Shown here: one piece after another, positions 1-6,564 of the stretch | Numbering within the stretch: the first letter of the stretch is position 1 | How the letters are laid out: each line of letters begins with the position of its first letter | Assembly (NCBI GenBank): GCA_900552055.1 | Contig: URYI01000031.1 | Coordinates: 1-17,050, forward strand | DNA length: 17,050 nt | DNA from: an uncultured Eubacteriales bacterium | Lineage (GTDB): Bacteria > Bacillota > Clostridia > Christensenellales > QALW01 | Direction: 5' to 3' | Program-made: the position numbers and the translations under genes | Notes under the pieces: model-generated | What the model saw: only the letters and a program-made list of their open reading frames with translations | Told to the model about the DNA's origin: nothing | Database searches by the model: none

Positions 1-176
1 CGCCCCGGCGCTCCGGACTTTTTTAAATATGTGCGAAGTCGGCAGTGAAAACGATTTTTTATTTAATCTGCCTTATCTATTTAAATATCGACGAAATTTA
101 TGAATAATGAGCAAAAAAACGTATATAATAATCATGCGGGGCGAAAAGCGTTCCCATTCATTATAAACACAATTAC
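1..176. other. AT-rich intergenic region, no gene seen
   Basis: No convincing gene is present. The first 24 bases are GC-rich and run into six Ts, which could be the 3' arm and U-tract of a terminator whose 5' arm lies outside the window. An ATG at 100 opens a 51-codon frame ending at 255, but it lacks a good ribosome binding site and runs through both the terminator at 177-211 and the promoter at 223-251, so it is not called. Confidence 0.4.
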
Positions 177-211
177 GCGGGAAAGTTTTTTGAAACTTGT
201 CCCGCTTTTTT
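177..211 (+). terminator. Intrinsic terminator of an upstream off-window gene
   Basis: GCGGG (177-181) pairs with CCCGC (201-205), and AAGTTT (183-188) pairs with AAACTT (193-198), with a small internal asymmetry and a 4-nt loop. Six Ts follow. It lies just upstream of the lgt promoter and so separates lgt from whatever gene precedes the window. Confidence 0.7.
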
Positions 212-222
212 GCGGCTCATTG

Positions 223-251
223 TTGACTTATTCCCTCGGCGCATTTATAAT
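223..251 (+). promoter_or_regulatory. Sigma-A-type promoter for lgt
   Basis: TTGACT (223-228) and TATAAT (246-251) are separated by exactly 17 nt. This is close to the vegetative consensus. It lies 85 nt upstream of the lgt start and follows the terminator at 177-211. It probably drives lgt and the adjoining pncB gene. Confidence 0.75.
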
Positions 252-335
252 GTAATATAAGTTTGGCCTTTCTTTTGCTTTATATATGCTTAAGGGACGT
301 TGACAGGAATTAAAATTTAAAAAGGGGGCTCTTTC

Positions 336-1394
336 ATGGGGTTTTTGGCCATTGATAAAGTAGCCATAAGAAATTTGTTCGGTTTGGGAATAGATATCCG
401 GTGGTACGGGATACTTATAGCCTTGGGCGTTGCCGCGGGCATAGCTCTTGCTATATGGGATGCTAAGCGGCGCAAGATAAGCACGGATGTGGTGCTGGAT
501 ATGACTCTGGTGGGGGTCATATGCGCTATTGTGTTTGCAAGGCTGTATTATGTAGTATTTGATACCCAGGGTACGTTCGCTAATGATTTTATGGCGATTT
601 TCAGGATATGGGACGGCGGCCTGGCAATATACGGCGGCGTAATAGGCGGAGCGCTGGGTATTTTTGCATACAGCAGGATAAAGAAGTTTAAGCTGTCCGT
701 GCTTTTTGACATTGCCGCTCCCAGCCTTGCCATTGGACAGGCTATAGGGCGCTGGGGCAATTTTATCAATCAGGAAGCCTTTGGGCAGCCGGTCACCAAT
801 CCCAGCTGGCAATGGTTCCCCTATGCTACATATATAGAAAATCCTCCTTCGGGCATGGAACCAGGCTGGTATCAGGCCACGTTTTTCTATGAATCCATGT
901 GGTGCCTGCTGTTATGTCTGTTCCTTGTCCTTTACAGGCGCAGACAAAAATTTCCAGGTGAGATTTGCGCATATTATTTCCTGCTTTACGGAATTGAACG
1001 CGCATGCGTGGAACTGCTCAGAACAGACCAGCTCAAGACGCATTTTCTCGACCTGCCGGTGTCCCATCTTTTGAGCGTGGCGCTGGTTATAGCTTCTTTA
1101 ATTTATTTAATAGTTATGTATTCGCGGGTCAAAAAAGGCCTGGCGGGCTGTGCGACGCCTGGTTCCATATATTATGTGCATAAGCCGGGAGACGGTATTT
1201 CAAGCGCAGGCGTCGAGGAAACCAGCGAAGCTTCGGAGGAGCAGAAAGACGGTAGCGCTGAGGACGACGGTACGGAAGCGCCGAACGAAAGCCAGGAAGA
1301 AAATGCCGGAGAGCAAGCTCCATCCGAAGGCGGAAGCGAAGAAGAGCCCGCGCAGGCAGATTCAGAAGCCGGAGAAGATGAGGACGACATCTGA
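336..1394 (+). CDS. lgt: Prolipoprotein diacylglyceryl transferase (Lgt) with acidic C-terminal extension
   Basis: Lgt moves a diacylglyceryl group from phosphatidylglycerol to the lipobox cysteine of prolipoproteins in the cytoplasmic membrane. The 352-aa product has multiple hydrophobic segments, the N-terminal IRWYGILIALG stretch, a GGLAIYGGVIGG segment and the family signature GRWGNFINQE at residues 138-147. The ATG at 336 follows AAAGGGGG at a normal distance. Family members are usually about 260-300 aa. Here roughly the last 65 residues form a low-complexity tail rich in Glu, Asp, Ser and Ala ending in EDEDDI, probably a disordered cytosolic extension. The stop is 14 nt upstream of the pncB start, so the two genes are likely co-transcribed from the promoter at 223-251. 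The Tyr in AIYGG occupies the place of a His in some proteobacterial Lgt proteins, as I recall. Confidence 0.95.
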   Translation: MGFLAIDKVAIRNLFGLGIDIRWYGILIALGVAAGIALAIWDAKRRKISTDVVLDMTLVGVICAIVFARLYYVVFDTQGTFANDFMAIFRIWDGGLAIYGGVIGGALGIFAYSRIKKFKLSVLFDIAAPSLAIGQAIGRWGNFINQEAFGQPVTNPSWQWFPYATYIENPPSGMEPGWYQATFFYESMWCLLLCLFLVLYRRRQKFPGEICAYYFLLYGIERACVELLRTDQLKTHFLDLPVSHLLSVALVIASLIYLIVMYSRVKKGLAGCATPGSIYYVHKPGDGISSAGVEETSEASEEQKDGSAEDDGTEAPNESQEENAGEQAPSEGGSEEEPAQADSEAGEDEDDI

Positions 1395-1408
1395 AGGGGG
1401 GATTGGCA

Positions 1409-2842
1409 GTGGAACGCAATTTAACTATGCTGACTGATTTATATCAGCTCACCATGATGAACGGCTATTTAAAATACGGCATGGATAAAAACGTAGCTGT
1501 TTTTGATATGTTTTTCAGGCCGTTGCAGAATAACAGCGTATATGCGGTTATGGCTGGCCTGGAGCAGGCGATAGAATATATAAATAATCTGCATTTTGCC
1601 GAGGAGGATTTGGATTACCTCCGTTCATTAGGTATATTTGACGAGCAGTTTATGGATTATCTGCGCCATTTCAAGTTTACCGGGGACATTTATGCCATTC
1701 CCGAAGGGACACCGGTATTCTTTTCCGAGCCTCTTTTAAGGGTTAAGGCTCCTATTATGGAGGCGCAGCTGATAGAAACCGCGCTTCTGAATATTATAAA
1801 CCATCAGACTCTTATAGCGACTAAGGCCAGCAAGGTAGTATACGCCGCTGGAGGCAAGGGAGTGCTGGAGTTCGGGCTCAGGCGTGCGCAGGGGCCGGAC
1901 GCGGGCATATACGGCGCGCGTGCATCCATAATCGGCGGCTGTGTGGCAACGAGCAATGTTTTTACCGGTCAGCAGTACGGCCTGCCGGCAAAGGGCACCC
2001 ATGCGCACAGCTGGGTTATGTCCTTTCCGAGCGAGTTGGAGGCTTTCAGGGCTTATGCGGCGGTATATCCGACCAGCTGCATGCTTTTGGTAGATACCTA
2101 TGATACGCTTAAAAGCGGCGTTCCCAATGCTATAACCGTATTTAAGGAGCTGCGTGAAAAGGGGTATAAGCCTGTAGGCATAAGGCTGGATTCGGGCGAT
2201 TTTGCCTATCTTTCCAAAAAGGCGCGGGCTATGCTGGATGAAGCTGGCTTTAACGATGCGCAGATATTTGTTTCGGGCGATTTGGATGAGGATGTAATAT
2301 GGGATCTTAGGACACAGGGAGCCGCCATAGATGTTTGGGGCGTAGGCACTAAAATGATAACCAGCGATGATTTGCCGGCTCTGGGCGGAGTATATAAATT
2401 GTCGGCAGAGATAGTGGACGGGGTGGTTTATCCCAAAATGAAAATTTCCGAAAATCCCGTTAAAATGACCAATCCCGGCATAAAGAAAGTTTTCAGACTG
2501 TATGATAATGTTTCGGGAAAAGCGCTTGCCGACCTTATTGCCCTGGAAGAGGAAAGCATAGACACCTCCCAGCCGCTGACCATATTCGACCCTGCTGAAA
2601 CCTGGAAACGTATGACCATTACCAATTTTACAGCAAAAGAACTTCTGGTTCCTATTTTTATTGAGGGAAGGCAGGTTTATCAATCTCCCTCTCTTCCTGA
2701 TATCCAGGCGTATCATAAAGAGCAGATGGGGACGCTCTGGGATGAATATAAACGTCTGAAAAGGCCGCATGTTTATAAAGTGGATTTATCGCAGAAGCTT
2801 TTTGACCTTAAGAACCAGCTTTTGCAGCAATACAGCAGATAG
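1409..2842 (+). CDS. pncB: Nicotinate phosphoribosyltransferase
   Basis: This enzyme makes nicotinate mononucleotide from nicotinate, PRPP and ATP in NAD salvage, in the cytoplasm. The 477-aa product matches the long Gram-positive form. It starts with the LTDLYQLTM motif and has GLRRAQGPDAG, then GTHAHSW (residues 196-202, including candidate active-site histidines), RLDSGD (259-264) for PRPP and substrate binding, and VGT later in the barrel. I choose GTG 1409 because it lies 8 nt downstream of the AAGGGGGG ribosome binding site. An in-frame TTG at 1403 is too close to that site. It sits immediately downstream of lgt with no terminator between, so it is the second gene of that operon, a pairing with no obvious biochemical link. 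The antisense strand carries a 344-codon open frame here, which is only a codon-usage shadow. Confidence 0.95.
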   Translation: MERNLTMLTDLYQLTMMNGYLKYGMDKNVAVFDMFFRPLQNNSVYAVMAGLEQAIEYINNLHFAEEDLDYLRSLGIFDEQFMDYLRHFKFTGDIYAIPEGTPVFFSEPLLRVKAPIMEAQLIETALLNIINHQTLIATKASKVVYAAGGKGVLEFGLRRAQGPDAGIYGARASIIGGCVATSNVFTGQQYGLPAKGTHAHSWVMSFPSELEAFRAYAAVYPTSCMLLVDTYDTLKSGVPNAITVFKELREKGYKPVGIRLDSGDFAYLSKKARAMLDEAGFNDAQIFVSGDLDEDVIWDLRTQGAAIDVWGVGTKMITSDDLPALGGVYKLSAEIVDGVVYPKMKISENPVKMTNPGIKKVFRLYDNVSGKALADLIALEEESIDTSQPLTIFDPAETWKRMTITNFTAKELLVPIFIEGRQVYQSPSLPDIQAYHKEQMGTLWDEYKRLKRPHVYKVDLSQKLFDLKNQLLQQYSR

Positions 2843-3002
2843 GGATGCCGGCGCCGCTTATCAAATGTGAAAAAGCGTTTTTAGGGTTACTTAAGCTTAT
2901 ATTTATGGCTGAATTTGCTTAGGGCAGTGGCAGTTTAATAGCTGCTTCGGAGGAATTGGGAGTAATTAAAGAATTTAATAAAGCATAATGGGCGGAGAAA
3001 AT

Positions 3003-3569
3003 ATGAAAGCTTTTATGGGACGGTATAAAAAGACCGAGGCGGATGAATATATAAATTCGCTTAAAGAGGAGTACGAAACCAGACTCAGGAGCCTGGAAGA
3101 GGAACTGGCGGCACTGCGGGAGGAAAACGAACGCATTAATAAAGAGTGCTCGGCGCTTAAAGAAAAGGAAAATATTATATCTGAGGTGCTGATAGACGCT
3201 ACAGGCCGGGCGCTGGAAATTGAAAATGAATACAAGGAACGCGCCCGGGAAGAAAATCAGCGGCTGGAACGCCAGAAGGAAGAATTCCGCGACCGCCTTA
3301 AAAGCTGTGAAAAGGGTGTAGAAGAGCTTAAAAGCGCCGCCTTAAGCCAAATGGAAAATCTCAGGCAGGCTTTGGAAGAGCTCTCGGCCTGGTCTGGCGG
3401 AGGATTAAAAAAGCTTGAGGCGGATATGGGACTGGAGCCTGAAATAGACAGCAATGAATTGGAGCGCAGGATAGCTGCGGGCGTGCATGCGGATTTGCTT
3501 TCGGCTTGCCGGGAATTGGGTATAGCTGCCGGTTCTCCTAAAGAAACGGAAAAGAGCAGTGAAAACTGA
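3003..3569 (+). CDS. DivIVA-like coiled-coil protein
   Basis: The product is 188 aa. Its N-terminus (FMGRYKKTEADEYINSLKEE) resembles the opening of DivIVA/GpsB proteins, where a Gly-Tyr-like patch is followed by x-x-D/E-x-[YF]-[IL]. Residues about 13-120 are charged heptad sequence dominated by Glu, Lys, Arg and Leu, indicating a long coiled coil, followed by a short Gly-containing hinge and a less regular C-terminus. Such proteins act as membrane-curvature or septum-associated scaffolds, but no partner can be read from the sequence. ATG 3003 has GGAG at 2994-2997 with 5-nt spacing. An in-frame ATG at 2988 has no ribosome binding site and is rejected. The 160 nt upstream show no clear promoter. 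An unrelated coiled-coil protein is possible. Confidence 0.65.
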   Translation: MKAFMGRYKKTEADEYINSLKEEYETRLRSLEEELAALREENERINKECSALKEKENIISEVLIDATGRALEIENEYKERAREENQRLERQKEEFRDRLKSCEKGVEELKSAALSQMENLRQALEELSAWSGGGLKKLEADMGLEPEIDSNELERRIAAGVHADLLSACRELGIAAGSPKETEKSSEN

Positions 3570-3711
3570 AACAGCTTTTGCTTTCACGGGTATTCAGGCG
3601 GAAAGTCTGCCGTTAGTGGGAGCATATAGGCAATATAAAATTAATGCCAATGGGATTTTTGAGTGCCATGCCGGCCTGGACTGCTGTTATAAAGATTTGT
3701 CCGAGGCGTAA
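3559..3711 (+). CDS. Possible small overlapping ORF, unknown
   Basis: A GTG at 3559 overlaps the last 11 nt of the DivIVA-like gene and opens a 50-codon frame with ordinary composition, including a C-H-A-G-L-D-C-C cluster near its end. It has only a weak purine-rich stretch (GGAAAAG) upstream, inside the preceding coding sequence. No family is recognised. It could be a translationally coupled small protein, the remnant of a longer gene, or chance. Confidence 0.25.
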   Translation: MKTETAFAFTGIQAESLPLVGAYRQYKINANGIFECHAGLDCCYKDLSEA

Positions 3712-4071
3712 GGCTGGTACAATTATGCCGCAAACTAATGATTCAGCAGATATAAAATTTGTTTCGCTTACGGGGTGTTAGTGTAAAAGTGATAATGAGC
3801 CGCATCCGGAAAATTTGCCGGTCTTCTGGGCTTATACTCAGTCCGTGTGCGCTTTTTTGTTCCCCCTTGTCTGCCTTGAGAATAGATAAACTGTTTAAAG
3901 GCTGAGGCCGCAGAGCCAAAAATGATTGGATTTGCGCCTATGTAAGGCACAGAAACGGCATTTACCGGGAATACATGGACGGAAAGCAGCGCAGCAGGAA
4001 TGCAAATTCGACTATTTTTGACCGCACTATCCTTTGTATAATAGCGCTGTGTAAATTTTATAAAATAGTAG
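3712..4071. other. Intergenic region without a recognisable gene
   Basis: I see no ORF with a ribosome binding site on either strand. A 60-codon minus-strand frame (3768-3950) has no supporting signals. A TATAAT at 4037-4042 has a TTGACC only 13 nt upstream, too close to be a standard promoter. The region may hold decayed coding sequence next to a tRNA integration hot spot. Confidence 0.4.
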
Positions 4072-4100
4072 TTGCCTGAAAATTTAAATTATAGTATAAT
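4072..4100 (+). promoter_or_regulatory. Promoter of tRNA-Ser
   Basis: TTGCCT (4072-4077) and a perfect TATAAT (4095-4100) are separated by 17 nt and end 31 nt upstream of the tRNA 5' end. This is the expected arrangement for an independently transcribed tRNA. Confidence 0.7.
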
Positions 4101-4131
4101 ATCTGCGTTTGGTTAAGAAAATATTAGTAAT

Positions 4132-4224
4132 GGAGAAGTCGCCTAGCTTGGTCGAGGGCGCACGATTGGAAATCGTGTAACTGTTAACAGCGGTTCGAGG
4201 GTTCGAATCCCTCCTTCTCCGCCA
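4132..4224 (+). tRNA. tRNA-Ser (anticodon GGA)
   Basis: The 93-nt gene is a type II tRNA with an encoded CCA. Acceptor strand GGAGAAG (4132-4138) pairs with CTTCTCC (4214-4220), followed by discriminator G and CCA (4222-4224). The anticodon arm CACGA-TTGGAAA-TCGTG gives anticodon GGA (reads UCC and UCU). The T arm GAGGG-TTCGAAT-CCCTC is intact, and a long variable arm is present, as expected for serine. Its own promoter and a terminator flank it. The sequence downstream turns into mobile-element genes, so this tRNA marks one side of an integration hot spot. Confidence 0.95.
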
Positions 4225-4256
4225 TAATAGGAACATAAAAAAGATATGTTCCGCAT

Positions 4257-4282
4257 AAACCCCGATTTTATCGGGGTTTTTT
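4257..4282 (+). terminator. Intrinsic terminator of tRNA-Ser
   Basis: AAACCCCGAT (4257-4266) pairs perfectly with ATCGGGGTTT (4270-4279) over a 3-nt loop, and a T-tract runs to 4282. A second small hairpin (GGAACATA with TATGTTCC, about 4230-4252) lies between it and the tRNA and could be a processing signal. Confidence 0.85.
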
Positions 4283-4387
4283 GCAGTCCAAACGCCGGGA
4301 TTTCAAGGCGCATATTCGTAGATATAAAACGGCTGTTTTTGCTTTGCGGATAGAACTGAACTCCCGTAAAAACCGAATAACCGATTT

Positions 4388-4427
4388 AAACGGCAGACAA
4401 GTCGCTAAAAACTTGTCTGCCGTTTTT
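4388..4427. terminator. Strong bidirectional-looking terminator hairpin
   Basis: AAACGGCAGACAAGT (4388-4402) pairs perfectly with ACTTGTCTGCCGTTT (4411-4425) over an 8-nt loop, followed by Ts on the + strand. The AAA at the 5' end would give a short T-run on the other strand. It belongs to no visible gene and lies between the tRNA and the first mobile-element gene. Confidence 0.75.
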
Positions 4428-4437
4428 GCGTTTAACT

Positions 4438-4471
4438 GCCCGAAGTTTTGCAAAAGACTTCGGGCTTTTTT
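4438..4471 (+). terminator. Second intrinsic terminator in tandem
   Basis: GCCCGAAGT (4438-4446) pairs with ACTTCGGGC (4457-4465), followed by six Ts. It lies only 10 nt after the preceding terminator. Confidence 0.8.
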
Positions 4472-4499
4472 CATTACGTAAGCAACAAGGTTCCGGGGT

Positions 4500-4532
4500 A
4501 CCCGCCCGCAATCTTTGATTGCGCAGGCGGGT
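4500..4532 (+). other. GC-rich hairpin upstream of the element's first gene
   Basis: ACCCGCC (4500-4506) pairs with GGCGGGT (4526-4532) and CGCAATC (4507-4513) with GATTGCG (4517-4523), leaving a 2-nt bulge (CA) and a TTT loop. No clean T-run follows. It sits 33 nt before the start at 4566 and could be an attenuator, an RNA-stabilising 5' structure or a fourth terminator. Confidence 0.55.
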
Positions 4533-4565
4533 CGGGTTCTTATTTCAAGAAAAGGAGCTGACAAA

Positions 4566-5258
4566 ATGTATTTTACCAATACCCCCGCCCTCAACAGTAT
4601 GGAGGCGATCATGAAAAAACTGCCCTACGGCACACAGAAAGGCGGAGGTCGGTTTCGCAGATTGTATCAATACACCAAGAAAGACTGCGATTGCAGACTT
4701 TGTCTCTACTACAGAAAAAAGAATGGATGTACCTTGACGCTCTGTCCTGTGTTGGAAATCCGGCTTGGATGCGGCGCGGCTACTATTGGAGATGCGGTAA
4801 AAGCTGTTTTCAAAGACGCCCAAAATACAGCATTCCAAAAACGCCTGTCACAAATATACCACCGAAAGGATGATGCAACCATGATATTTCAAAACAACCG
4901 GCATAAGCAGATTTTTGAAGCCGAGCGATTATCTATGCGAAAGCCCGGCAAAAAGACTCTCGCTGTTTTGTATCTGCTGACTGCTGACCATACACTGTGG
5001 ATAAAAACAAAACACCTATTCACTTCAAACGGAAAAGTGGATTTAAAAAGCGTCCGTCTCGGAAATGTTTCCACAGACAGCTATGCCCTATGGAAAGCGG
5101 TTAAGGAACTGCAGACCGGCGAAAAACAAATATCGCTGTGCGAGCTGGCGGACAGCGGCATCGTCTCCGACAACGCTTTCCGTCTGATTGTGCAGGCGGC
5201 AGCTATCGCCCGCTTTGGTACTGCAGTCTTAAATAATACGGAGGTGCGTTATGTCTGA
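4566..5258 (+). CDS. Cys-rich mobile-element hypothetical protein
   Basis: The 230-aa product is not assigned to a named family. The ATG at 4566 follows AAAGGAG (4551-4557) with 8-nt spacing, so the upstream in-frame extension to 4515 is rejected. The N-terminal part is basic and contains a cysteine cluster of the form CDCRLC...C...C...C within about 30 residues, suggesting a metal-binding or zinc-ribbon-like fold. The middle is Lys/Arg-rich, and the C-terminal third is helical in appearance (LWKAVKELQTGEKQISLCEL). I recall similar orphan proteins beside DUF4314 and DUF3789 genes in Clostridia integrative elements, which fits the neighbours here. Its role is unknown. The last 8 nt overlap the next small frame at 5251. 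Confidence 0.6.
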   Translation: MYFTNTPALNSMEAIMKKLPYGTQKGGGRFRRLYQYTKKDCDCRLCLYYRKKNGCTLTLCPVLEIRLGCGAATIGDAVKAVFKDAQNTAFQKRLSQIYHRKDDATMIFQNNRHKQIFEAERLSMRKPGKKTLAVLYLLTADHTLWIKTKHLFTSNGKVDLKSVRLGNVSTDSYALWKAVKELQTGEKQISLCELADSGIVSDNAFRLIVQAAAIARFGTAVLNNTEVRYV

Positions 5259-5298
5259 AAATCATAGCTTCGAAGAACAGCAGATTGGAGGGATATGA
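5251..5298 (+). CDS. 15-codon ORF, probable remnant of a larger gene
   Basis: ATG 5251 has an excellent ribosome binding site (GGAGG, 5240-5244) but the frame stops after 15 residues, MSENHSFEEQQIGGI. The strong start signal with an immediate stop suggests the 5' end of a gene truncated by deletion. The remaining sequence now supplies the ribosome binding site (GGAGGG) of the next gene. It could instead be a leader that couples translation. Confidence 0.3.
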   Translation: MSENHSFEEQQIGGI

Positions 5299-5301
5299 AA
5301 T

Positions 5302-5643
5302 ATGGCCTTACTCTTTTCTCAGGTAACTGTAACAGCAGGAAATGACGCAGTAAGTTTTCTCGTTGGCGGAATTCCGAGAGAATACGATGATTTGGAGGAT
5401 TGGGATGAATTCGATGACTTTCTGAAATATATCGATGAAGAAACAGAAGTGTTGGTTCATGCCGATGCTTACCTCTATGGCGAGGGAGAAACAAGCGAAG
5501 CATCCTATTCGGATATTCTGCAGTTTTCCTCACGGCTTAAATCCGGCAGCAATTTCCTTACAGATTACTGTGACAATATAGAGGAAGTAAATTTTAGCTT
5601 TACTTGGTCGCCGGAAGAATTATTTGGAATGGAGATGGAATGA
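5302..5643 (+). CDS. Acidic hypothetical protein of the mobile element
   Basis: The 113-aa product starts at ATG 5302 with GGAGGG 9 nt upstream. It is strongly acidic, with a block of Asp and Glu around residues 28-45 (YDDLEDWDEFDDFLKYIDEE), and has no membrane segment or signal peptide. No family is recognised. Its stop lies one base before the DUF4314 start (TGAGATG), so the two genes are translationally close. Co-location with DUF4314 and DUF3789 places it in the accessory part of a Clostridia conjugative element. Confidence 0.6.
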   Translation: MALLFSQVTVTAGNDAVSFLVGGIPREYDDLEDWDEFDDFLKYIDEETEVLVHADAYLYGEGETSEASYSDILQFSSRLKSGSNFLTDYCDNIEEVNFSFTWSPEELFGMEME

Positions 5644-5644
5644 G

Positions 5645-5938
5645 ATGAACAAATTTGAAGCAGAACGGCGCTTTGCACAGCGTATGAAGGATAACTATCC
5701 GCCCGGCACACGCATCATGCTTTTACAGATGGGCGATGATCCCCGCCCCGTTGAGCCAAACACAAGAGGCACGGTCGCAGTTGTCGATGATATGGGAACG
5801 CTGCACTGTAATTTTGATAACGGCAGACAGCTTGGCATCGTCCCCGGCGAGGACAGTTTCCGAAAATTAACCTCTGAGGAATTGGCAGAAGAACAGACAA
5901 TGGCAGAGTCGGAGGACTTCAGCATGAAAATGCAGTAA
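5645..5938 (+). CDS. DUF4314 domain protein
   Basis: The 97-aa product carries the recognisable DUF4314 pattern: YPPGTRIMLLQMGDD near residue 20, then PNTRGTVAVVDDMGTLH and an NGRQLG...PGEDSFR segment. The fold is probably a small SH3-like beta barrel, judged from the family pattern. The function is unknown, but the family occurs almost entirely in integrative and conjugative elements of Clostridia. It starts one base after the previous stop. The C-terminal 20 residues are an acidic tail. Confidence 0.8.
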   Translation: MNKFEAERRFAQRMKDNYPPGTRIMLLQMGDDPRPVEPNTRGTVAVVDDMGTLHCNFDNGRQLGIVPGEDSFRKLTSEELAEEQTMAESEDFSMKMQ

Positions 5939-5975
5939 GGAAAGGATGATGTGAAAACAAAGGGCACGATGCCCT

Positions 5976-6107
5976 ATGGCAATTCAATTTTTTGATATGT
6001 TTGCAGGTATCGGAGGTTTTCGTTCAGGGCTTATGCGCGTTGGCGGTTTTGAATGCATTGGACATTGTGAAATCAATAAATATACTATGAACAGGAAAAC
6101 GAGGTGA
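5976..6107 (+). pseudogene. 5' stub of a C5-cytosine DNA methyltransferase
   Basis: The frame begins MAIQFFDMFAGIGGFRSGL, which contains the motif I (FAGIGGF) S-adenosylmethionine-binding loop that opens Dcm-type DNA cytosine methyltransferases. It continues to HCEINKY, where the family normally runs on to the PCQ catalytic motif. After residue 36 it switches to six unrelated codons and stops at 6105-6107. A full enzyme is 300-400 aa, so at least 85 percent is missing, including the catalytic Cys. The break lies around 6083-6087, and sequence after it is the leader of the DUF3789 gene, so an internal deletion most likely joined them. Confidence 0.75.
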
Positions 6108-6114
6108 TGAAACT

Positions 6115-6207
6115 ATGCTGAACTTTTTGATCGGTCTTTTGCTCGGCGGTTGTATTGCCGCAGTAATTTTGTGCTGTGTGCAGGTGAACCGTATCACCGA
6201 ATTGTAG
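6115..6207 (+). CDS. DUF3789-like single-span membrane micro-protein
   Basis: The 30-aa product is one hydrophobic helix: NFLIGLLLGGCIAAVILCC, then a short polar end (QVNRITEL). This size and the FLIGLLLGG start match the DUF3789 family found in Clostridia mobile elements. ATG 6115 has GAGGTGA (6101-6107) 7 nt upstream. The function is unknown. It ends 14 nt before the insertion sequence at 6222. Confidence 0.65.
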   Translation: MLNFLIGLLLGGCIAAVILCCVQVNRITEL

Positions 6208-6221
6208 TGGTATACTGAAGT

Positions 6222-6243
6222 TGTGACATGTTGTTCGGATAAG
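6222..6243 (+). repeat. IS left terminal inverted repeat
   Basis: Aligned with the reverse complement of 7422-7443 it matches at about 15 of 22 positions, sharing TGT, ACAT and GTTCG blocks. Confidence 0.7.
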
Positions 6244-6276
6244 TTATAATAAAAAAGGAATAAGGAGGAAACCTCT

Positions 6277-6564
6277 ATGGCAAAAAAATATAATGAGGAA
6301 TTAAAAAAACAAGTAGTTCATGACTACCTAAAGGGAACCAGCTATCCACAGCTTTCAAAAGAATACGGAATTGCCAAATCTACCCTTGCCGGCTGGGTAA
6401 AAAAATACAGTGAAGAATGCCAGTATACAAAGCCACATGCAACTTTTATCCCTTCTGATTCTGCCAGGGAAATCCATGAGTTGAATAAAAAGATCGCCGA
6501 ATTAGAAAAGGAAAATCTGTTCCTAAAAAAAGCAGCGGCATTCTTCGCAAAGGAGATCGATTAG
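6277..6564 (+). CDS. IS3-family transposase OrfA
   Basis: This 95-aa protein has an N-terminal helix-turn-helix (residues about 5-40, with YPQLSKEYGIAKSTLAGWVKKY) that binds the IS ends. It ends in a leucine-zipper-like helix (HELNKKIAELEKENLFLKKA) for multimerisation with OrfAB. ATG 6277 follows AAGGAGG (6262-6268). Its stop TAG overlaps the GTG start of orfB (TAGTG). An A7 run at 6525-6531 offers a -1 frameshift into orfB. Confidence 0.9.
   Translation: MAKKYNEELKKQVVHDYLKGTSYPQLSKEYGIAKSTLAGWVKKYSEECQYTKPHATFIPSDSAREIHELNKKIAELEKENLFLKKAAAFFAKEID
6525..6532 (+). promoter_or_regulatory. Putative -1 programmed frameshift site (A7G)
   Basis: The run AAAAAAAG lies in the OrfA frame as CTA AAA AAA GCA. 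A -1 slip continues without a stop through 6531-6564 into orfB, giving an OrfAB fusion. This is the standard IS3-family strategy. Confidence 0.7.

Noticed and set aside
100..255. 51-codon + strand ORF upstream of lgt
   Set aside because: It spans an intrinsic terminator and the lgt promoter and lacks a good ribosome binding site.
228..812. 194-codon minus-strand open frame
   Set aside because: It is antisense to lgt and its promoter, with no family signature.
1736..2770. 344-codon minus-strand open frame
   Set aside because: It is antisense to the well-supported nicotinate phosphoribosyltransferase gene, has no recognisable family or ribosome binding site, and is explained by codon bias.
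3768..3950. 60-codon minus-strand ORF in the intergenic region
   Set aside because: It has no ribosome binding site, no family features and unlikely composition.
4018..4042. Second promoter TTGACC/TATAAT upstream of tRNA-Ser
   Set aside because: The spacer is only 13 nt; the set at 4072-4100 has a proper 17-nt spacer.
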